Assembly (NCBI RefSeq): GCF_030530965.1 | Contig: NZ_JAUMTY010000046.1 | Coordinates: 1-18,531, forward strand | Origin: Corynebacterium sp. | GTDB taxonomy: Bacteria; Actinomycetota; Actinomycetes; Mycobacteriales; Mycobacteriaceae | Direction: 5' to 3' | DNA length: 18,531 bases | In this document: positions 15,490 to 18,531 of the stretch, piece by piece | How positions within the stretch are numbered: the stretch's first letter is position 1 | Layout: each line of letters begins with the position of its first letter | Notes under the pieces: model-generated | Told to the model about the DNA's origin: nothing | Seen by the model: only the letters and a program-made list of their open reading frames with translations | Databases searched by the model: none | Position numbers and translations under genes: made by a program

Positions 15490-15509
15490 CTAGCGGACGC
15501 GGCTATTAG

Positions 15510-15515
15510 TACAGT
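15510..15515 (+). promoter_or_regulatory. -10 candidate of the second tmsB, leaderless
   Basis: TACAGT in the 34-bp gap ends 8 nt before ATG 15524, and no Shine-Dalgarno is present. The second copy could be expressed independently of the first. Confidence 0.4.
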
Positions 15516-15523
15516 TAATCGTC

Positions 15524-16930
15524 ATGGTGAAAATTCCCGGACTTGCCCGCCACGCAACCAGCATGGTCGGTGCTGACCCGACGATCATGTCAGCCCTGCT
15601 CAGCACCCCATTGACCAAGTTGATTCGGCCTGCGTCAGATCCCATGACGGTGGGCGAGATTATCGACGCCATCGCTGACTTCCCCATTCGTGTGACTGCT
15701 TTCGACGGTTCCTCGGCGGGTGGGGCGGATGGCGCAGCGACTTCGGCGGGGGCTTCCGGCGAGATGGGAATCCACATCACCAAAGACGGCTTAGCCTATA
15801 TCGCGACGGCTCCTGGCGAATTAGGTCTTGCTCGCGCGTATTTAACCGATAATTTGCGGGTGAGTGGCACCCATCCTGCGAACCCCTATGACTTGTTTGG
15901 GGTATTGCGGACTGTTCGTCTAAAAAAGCTGTCGCCGTCCACAGTTCGTCGGATTATCGGTTCCCTGGCGGCCATGGACGCTTTCCGGAATTTGCCCCAA
16001 CCTCCGCAGGAAATGGTGCCATTTTGGCAACGCGCTATCGACGGCCTATCCCGGCATTCTCAGCAACGCGACGCAGAATCAATTAGCCACCATTATGACG
16101 TCTCGAATAGGTTTTATGAACTGTTTTTAGGGCCGTCGATGACCTATACGTGCGCGTATTACCCCGATCCCTCCGCCACCCTGGAGGAAGCGCAAGAAAA
16201 TAAATACCGCCTAATTTTCGATAAATTACGCCTACAACCAGGGGACACGCTTCTTGATGTTGGCTGTGGCTGGGGCGGAATGGTCCGCTACGCCGCCCGC
16301 CACGGAGTCAAGGCAATCGGGGCAACCTTGTCACGGGAACAAGCCGAGTGGGCTAATGAAGAGATTGCTCGTCAGGGCCTTGGTGACCTCGCCGAAGTGC
16401 GGTTCCAAGACTATCGAGATATTCCAGAAACAGATTTCGATGCCATTTCAGCTATCGGCATTCTGGAACACATTGGTACCGCTAATTACCACGATTTCTT
16501 TTCCTTTCTTTTCAACAAGCTTCGCCCGGGCGGATTGATACTCAACCACTGCATTACTCGCCCGATTAATGAAGCGAAGACCAATGCTGGCCCGTTCCTT
16601 GATCGCTATATTTTCCCCGACGGAGAATTGCACTGCTCAGGAAATATCATTGCGAATATGCAGGGTGCAGGCTTTGAAGTGATGCACGAAGAAAACTTAC
16701 GGCCTCACTACGCCCGTACCCTCAAAGCATGGTGCAACAACTTGGAGAAGAATTGGGATGCTGCCTGCGAAGAAGTAAGTGAAGCTACGGCCAAGCTCTA
16801 TGGGGTGTATATGGCTGGGTCTGCGTGGGGATTCGACCACAATATTGTTCAGCTGCACCAGGCCTTGGGCGTAAAGCCGCTTCAAGACGGCACGATGGCA
16901 GTTCCCGAGCGCCAGTGGTGGGAGAGCTAG
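15524..16930 (+). CDS. SAM-dependent fatty acid methyltransferase, CFA-synthase family, copy 2
   Basis: 468 residues; a tandem paralogue of the preceding gene with the same domain order. It differs in a 40-residue N-terminal extension (MVKIPGLARHATS, then PTIMSALLSTPLTKLIRP), a Gly/Ala-rich insert near 65-80, and a shorter linker before ISHHYDVSN. All catalytic motifs of copy 1 are retained: GPSMTYTCAYYP, LLDVGCGWGG, GILEHIG and NHCITRP. It may therefore be an active enzyme with a different chain, position or product (10-methylene versus cyclopropane), or a dosage copy. I leave the symbol empty because which copy is the orthologue of tmsB cannot be told here. ATG 15524 has no Shine-Dalgarno. 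tgt begins 86 bp downstream, with no terminator seen. Confidence 0.85.
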   Translation: MVKIPGLARHATSMVGADPTIMSALLSTPLTKLIRPASDPMTVGEIIDAIADFPIRVTAFDGSSAGGADGAATSAGASGEMGIHITKDGLAYIATAPGELGLARAYLTDNLRVSGTHPANPYDLFGVLRTVRLKKLSPSTVRRIIGSLAAMDAFRNLPQPPQEMVPFWQRAIDGLSRHSQQRDAESISHHYDVSNRFYELFLGPSMTYTCAYYPDPSATLEEAQENKYRLIFDKLRLQPGDTLLDVGCGWGGMVRYAARHGVKAIGATLSREQAEWANEEIARQGLGDLAEVRFQDYRDIPETDFDAISAIGILEHIGTANYHDFFSFLFNKLRPGGLILNHCITRPINEAKTNAGPFLDRYIFPDGELHCSGNIIANMQGAGFEVMHEENLRPHYARTLKAWCNNLEKNWDAACEEVSEATAKLYGVYMAGSAWGFDHNIVQLHQALGVKPLQDGTMAVPERQWWES

Positions 16931-17003
16931 CGGATTCCGCGCGCTGACCACCGTCGAAACGTGCCCATGCCACTGAGCTTCGTGCCTGTGGGCGTGCCGT
17001 TGC

Positions 17004-17009
17004 TACTCT
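17004..17009 (+). promoter_or_regulatory. -10 candidate of tgt, leaderless
   Basis: TACTCT ends 7 nt before ATG 17017, and no Shine-Dalgarno lies between. The 86-bp gap upstream contains several GTGCC repeats but no clear -35. Confidence 0.45.
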
Positions 17010-17016
17010 TGCTGTC

Positions 17017-18300
17017 ATGACTGAATCCCCTACCGTAGCGGGCTCACGTGCCACCGATACGTCATTCGACGTCATTAATTCCGCGGGGAAAGCACGTGCC
17101 GGAGTGATCCATACTCCTCACGGTGATATTCCCACGCCAGCTTTTATTCCTGTGGCAACAAAAGCAACGGTAAAAATGCTCACTCCAGAGCAAATCAGAG
17201 CAACCGGTGCTCAAGCAATCCTCTCTAACGCTTACCACCTTTATCTTCAGCCGGGGCCCGAGCTGGTCGATGAGGCCGGTGGCGTCGCCAAGTTTGAGAA
17301 TTGGAATGGCCCGACATACACCGATTCTGGCGGATTTCAGGTGATGAGCTTGGGCGTCGGGTTTAAAAAGGTGTTAGCCATGGACACCAAGGATATTAAA
17401 CCCGAGGATGTGAAAGCCCGGCATAAAGAGCGTTACGCTCATGTCGATGACGACGGAGTTAATTTCCGCAGCGTTATTAATGGGTCCAAGCATCGCTTTA
17501 CACCCGAAAAATCGATGCAAATCCAACATGGATTAGGCGCCGATATTATGTTCGCGTTTGATGAGCTGACAACGCTCATGGATTCGCGGGAATATCAAGA
17601 GGAGTCGGTGGAGCGAACCAGGCGTTGGGCTCAGCGGTGCCTCGAGGAACATAACCGGCTGACGGAGGCCCGCGCCGGTAAGCCACTTCAGTCCTTGTGG
17701 GGTGTGGTTCAGGGCGCTCAATATGAAGATTTACGACGCCACGCTGCGCAATCATTGGTCGATATGTCGGACCAGTTCGAGGCTGACGGCCGTCGTGGAT
17801 TCGGTGGGTTCGGAATTGGTGGCGCTCTGGAGAAAAGTGCACTGGGGACTATCGTCGGATGGGTCACTGACGTGTTGCCGGAAAATAAACCGCGTCATTT
17901 GCTAGGAATTAGTGAGCCCGATGATTTATTCACCGCCATAGAGGCCGGGGCTGATACTTTTGATTGCGTTTCCCCCACACGGCTGGGCCGGCGCGGAGGC
18001 GTTTACACGTTAGACGGCCGATTGAGTTTGAAGACAGCACGGTTTACTCGAGATTTCCGTCCTATAGATGATGAAATAGACGGATACGTTAGCCAGTATT
18101 CTCGCGCGTATATTCACCATTTGCTCAAAGCTAAAGAGTTTTTAGCGGGAACTCTGTGCAGTATTCATAACATTCAATTCATTGTGTCACTGGTGCATAA
18201 TGCGCGGCAGGCTCTTATTGAGGGCCGCTTCCACGAATACCGCGATGAATTTCTCGGTCGGTATTATGCCAATGGTGGGCGCGCACCGGAGTGGAAATAG
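17017..18300 (+). CDS. tgt: tRNA-guanine(34) transglycosylase, lacking zinc-site cysteines
   Basis: Exchanges G34 of GUN-anticodon tRNAs for queuine or preQ1. 427 residues, a TIM barrel with Asp103 in TDSGGFQVM, FDELTTL, GVVQG, GFGIGGALEK and the nucleophile Asp316 in FDCVSPTR. The structural zinc site of the family uses three Cys (CxCxxC) just before the RAYIHH motif and a later His. Here the corresponding stretch at 349-361 reads PIDDEIDGYVSQY, with Ile354, Gly356 and Ser359 in place of Cys. His384 in SIHN remains. The flanking motif SRAYIHHLLKAKEFL is intact, so this is not a frameshift. No queuosine-synthesis gene is in the window, so a salvaged base is likely. gluQ follows 25 bp downstream. 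The start ATG 17017 has a -10-like hexamer but no ribosome site. Confidence 0.93.
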   Translation: MTESPTVAGSRATDTSFDVINSAGKARAGVIHTPHGDIPTPAFIPVATKATVKMLTPEQIRATGAQAILSNAYHLYLQPGPELVDEAGGVAKFENWNGPTYTDSGGFQVMSLGVGFKKVLAMDTKDIKPEDVKARHKERYAHVDDDGVNFRSVINGSKHRFTPEKSMQIQHGLGADIMFAFDELTTLMDSREYQEESVERTRRWAQRCLEEHNRLTEARAGKPLQSLWGVVQGAQYEDLRRHAAQSLVDMSDQFEADGRRGFGGFGIGGALEKSALGTIVGWVTDVLPENKPRHLLGISEPDDLFTAIEAGADTFDCVSPTRLGRRGGVYTLDGRLSLKTARFTRDFRPIDDEIDGYVSQYSRAYIHHLLKAKEFLAGTLCSIHNIQFIVSLVHNARQALIEGRFHEYRDEFLGRYYANGGRAPEWK

Positions 18301-18325
18301 CAGAAAGCAGAAATAGCGATACACA

Positions 18326-18531
18326 GTGGGTATAGCACGGGAACACACGCAAGCACTGGGGGCCGACTCAACGCCTAAGGCGCCCTCAACACCTGAGGAG
18401 TCCTCAAAACTTGGCGCGGGGCGTTTCGCCCCAAGTCCTTCCGGAGATTTTCACCTCGGGAACCTGCGCACATACACCCTGGCCTGGCTTTTCGCGCGCT
18501 CAACGGGTCGGCGGATGCTCTACCGCATCGA
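18326..18531 (+). CDS. gluQ: glutamyl-Q tRNA(Asp) synthetase, N-terminal part (cut by window edge)
   Basis: A class I glutamyl-tRNA synthetase paralogue that attaches glutamate to the queuosine base of tRNA-Asp. The visible part contains GRFAPSPSGDFHLGNLR, the nucleotide-binding (HIGH-like) motif, then LAWLFARSTGRRMLYRI, as in GluQRS. It lacks any upstream ATG in frame. An in-frame TAG lies at 18314-18316 and the only usual start is GTG 18326, giving a roughly 30-residue N-terminal tail rich in Ser, Thr and Pro that is absent from typical GluQRS. No strong Shine-Dalgarno is seen. Being 25 bp after tgt fits a queuosine pair: Tgt inserts the base and GluQ decorates it. The gene continues past the right edge. 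Confidence 0.88.
   Translation, partial: MGIAREHTQALGADSTPKAPSTPEESSKLGAGRFAPSPSGDFHLGNLRTYTLAWLFARSTGRRMLYRI
18367..18402 (+). repeat. degenerate 18-bp tandem duplication in the gluQ leader
   Basis: Two adjacent 18-bp units, both beginning CTCAAC, match at 14 of 18 positions. A third, weaker copy starts at 18403 (CTCAAA). In frame they encode STPKAP and STPEES. This suggests small in-frame duplication expanded the N-terminal tail of GluQ. Confidence 0.55.

Noticed and set aside
16963..16993. GCCCA/TGGGC inverted repeat between tmsB copy 2 and tgt as a terminator
   Set aside because: The stem is 5 bp with a 21-nt loop and there is no T-tract. It is too weak to call.
18419..18435. GGGGCG-TTT-CGCCCC hairpin near the right end
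   Set aside because: It lies inside the conserved GAGRFAP codons of gluQ and is best explained as coding sequence, with no T-tract after it.

Overview
The window looks like a chromosomal segment of a Corynebacterium or close relative. It is moderately GC-rich. LysC, Asd and LeuA closely resemble corynebacterial proteins as I remember them, lysC starts with GTG and carries an internal in-frame beta-subunit start, and a Mur ligase/GatD pair for lipid II amidation is present. The order asd-lysC / leuA / DnaQ-like / murT / gatD matches the corynebacterial arrangement as I remember it. I see no insertion sequence, phage gene, CRISPR array, tRNA or rRNA.

Layout. (1) 1-2353, minus strand: lysC then asd, the entry to lysine, threonine, methionine and diaminopimelate synthesis; asd runs off the left edge. 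(2) 2354-3332: a divergent promoter region with a 15-bp palindrome, then a 9-TM DMT-family membrane protein. (3) 3333-5382: a leucine leader peptide with competing RNA hairpins, then leuA. (4) 5385-7823: a GabD2-type aldehyde dehydrogenase and a short-chain dehydrogenase, divergent from a 48-bp gap. (5) 7834-9753: a DnaQ-like protein with a degenerate exonuclease domain and a C-terminal BRCT domain. (6) 9869-12341: murT-gatD. (7) 12338-16930: an FAD oxidoreductase (TmsA/BfaA type) and two tandem SAM-dependent methyltransferases (TmsB/BfaB type), together predicted to make 10-methyl-branched fatty acid (tuberculostearic acid type). (8) 17017-18531: tgt and the start of gluQ, for queuine insertion into tRNA and glutamylation of queuosine in tRNA-Asp.

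How the genes connect. Regions 1-3 are amino-acid biosynthesis, with Asd and LysC also feeding cell-wall diaminopimelate. Regions 6-7 are envelope functions: murT-gatD overlap by 11 bp and gatD-tmsA by 4 bp (ATGA), so peptidoglycan amidation and membrane-lipid methylation may be co-expressed. Region 8 is tRNA modification.

Main points worth a second look: nine genes have a TANNNT hexamer 6-8 nt before ATG and little or no Shine-Dalgarno, suggesting widespread leaderless mRNAs; Tgt lacks all three cysteines of its usual zinc site; the DnaQ-like protein lacks most catalytic residues; MurT lacks most of its zinc-ribbon cysteines; LysC has a 33-residue low-complexity insert between its ACT domains; and tmsB is tandemly duplicated. 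Motif calls were made by eye from the sequence; gene-order comparisons rest on memory of related genomes.
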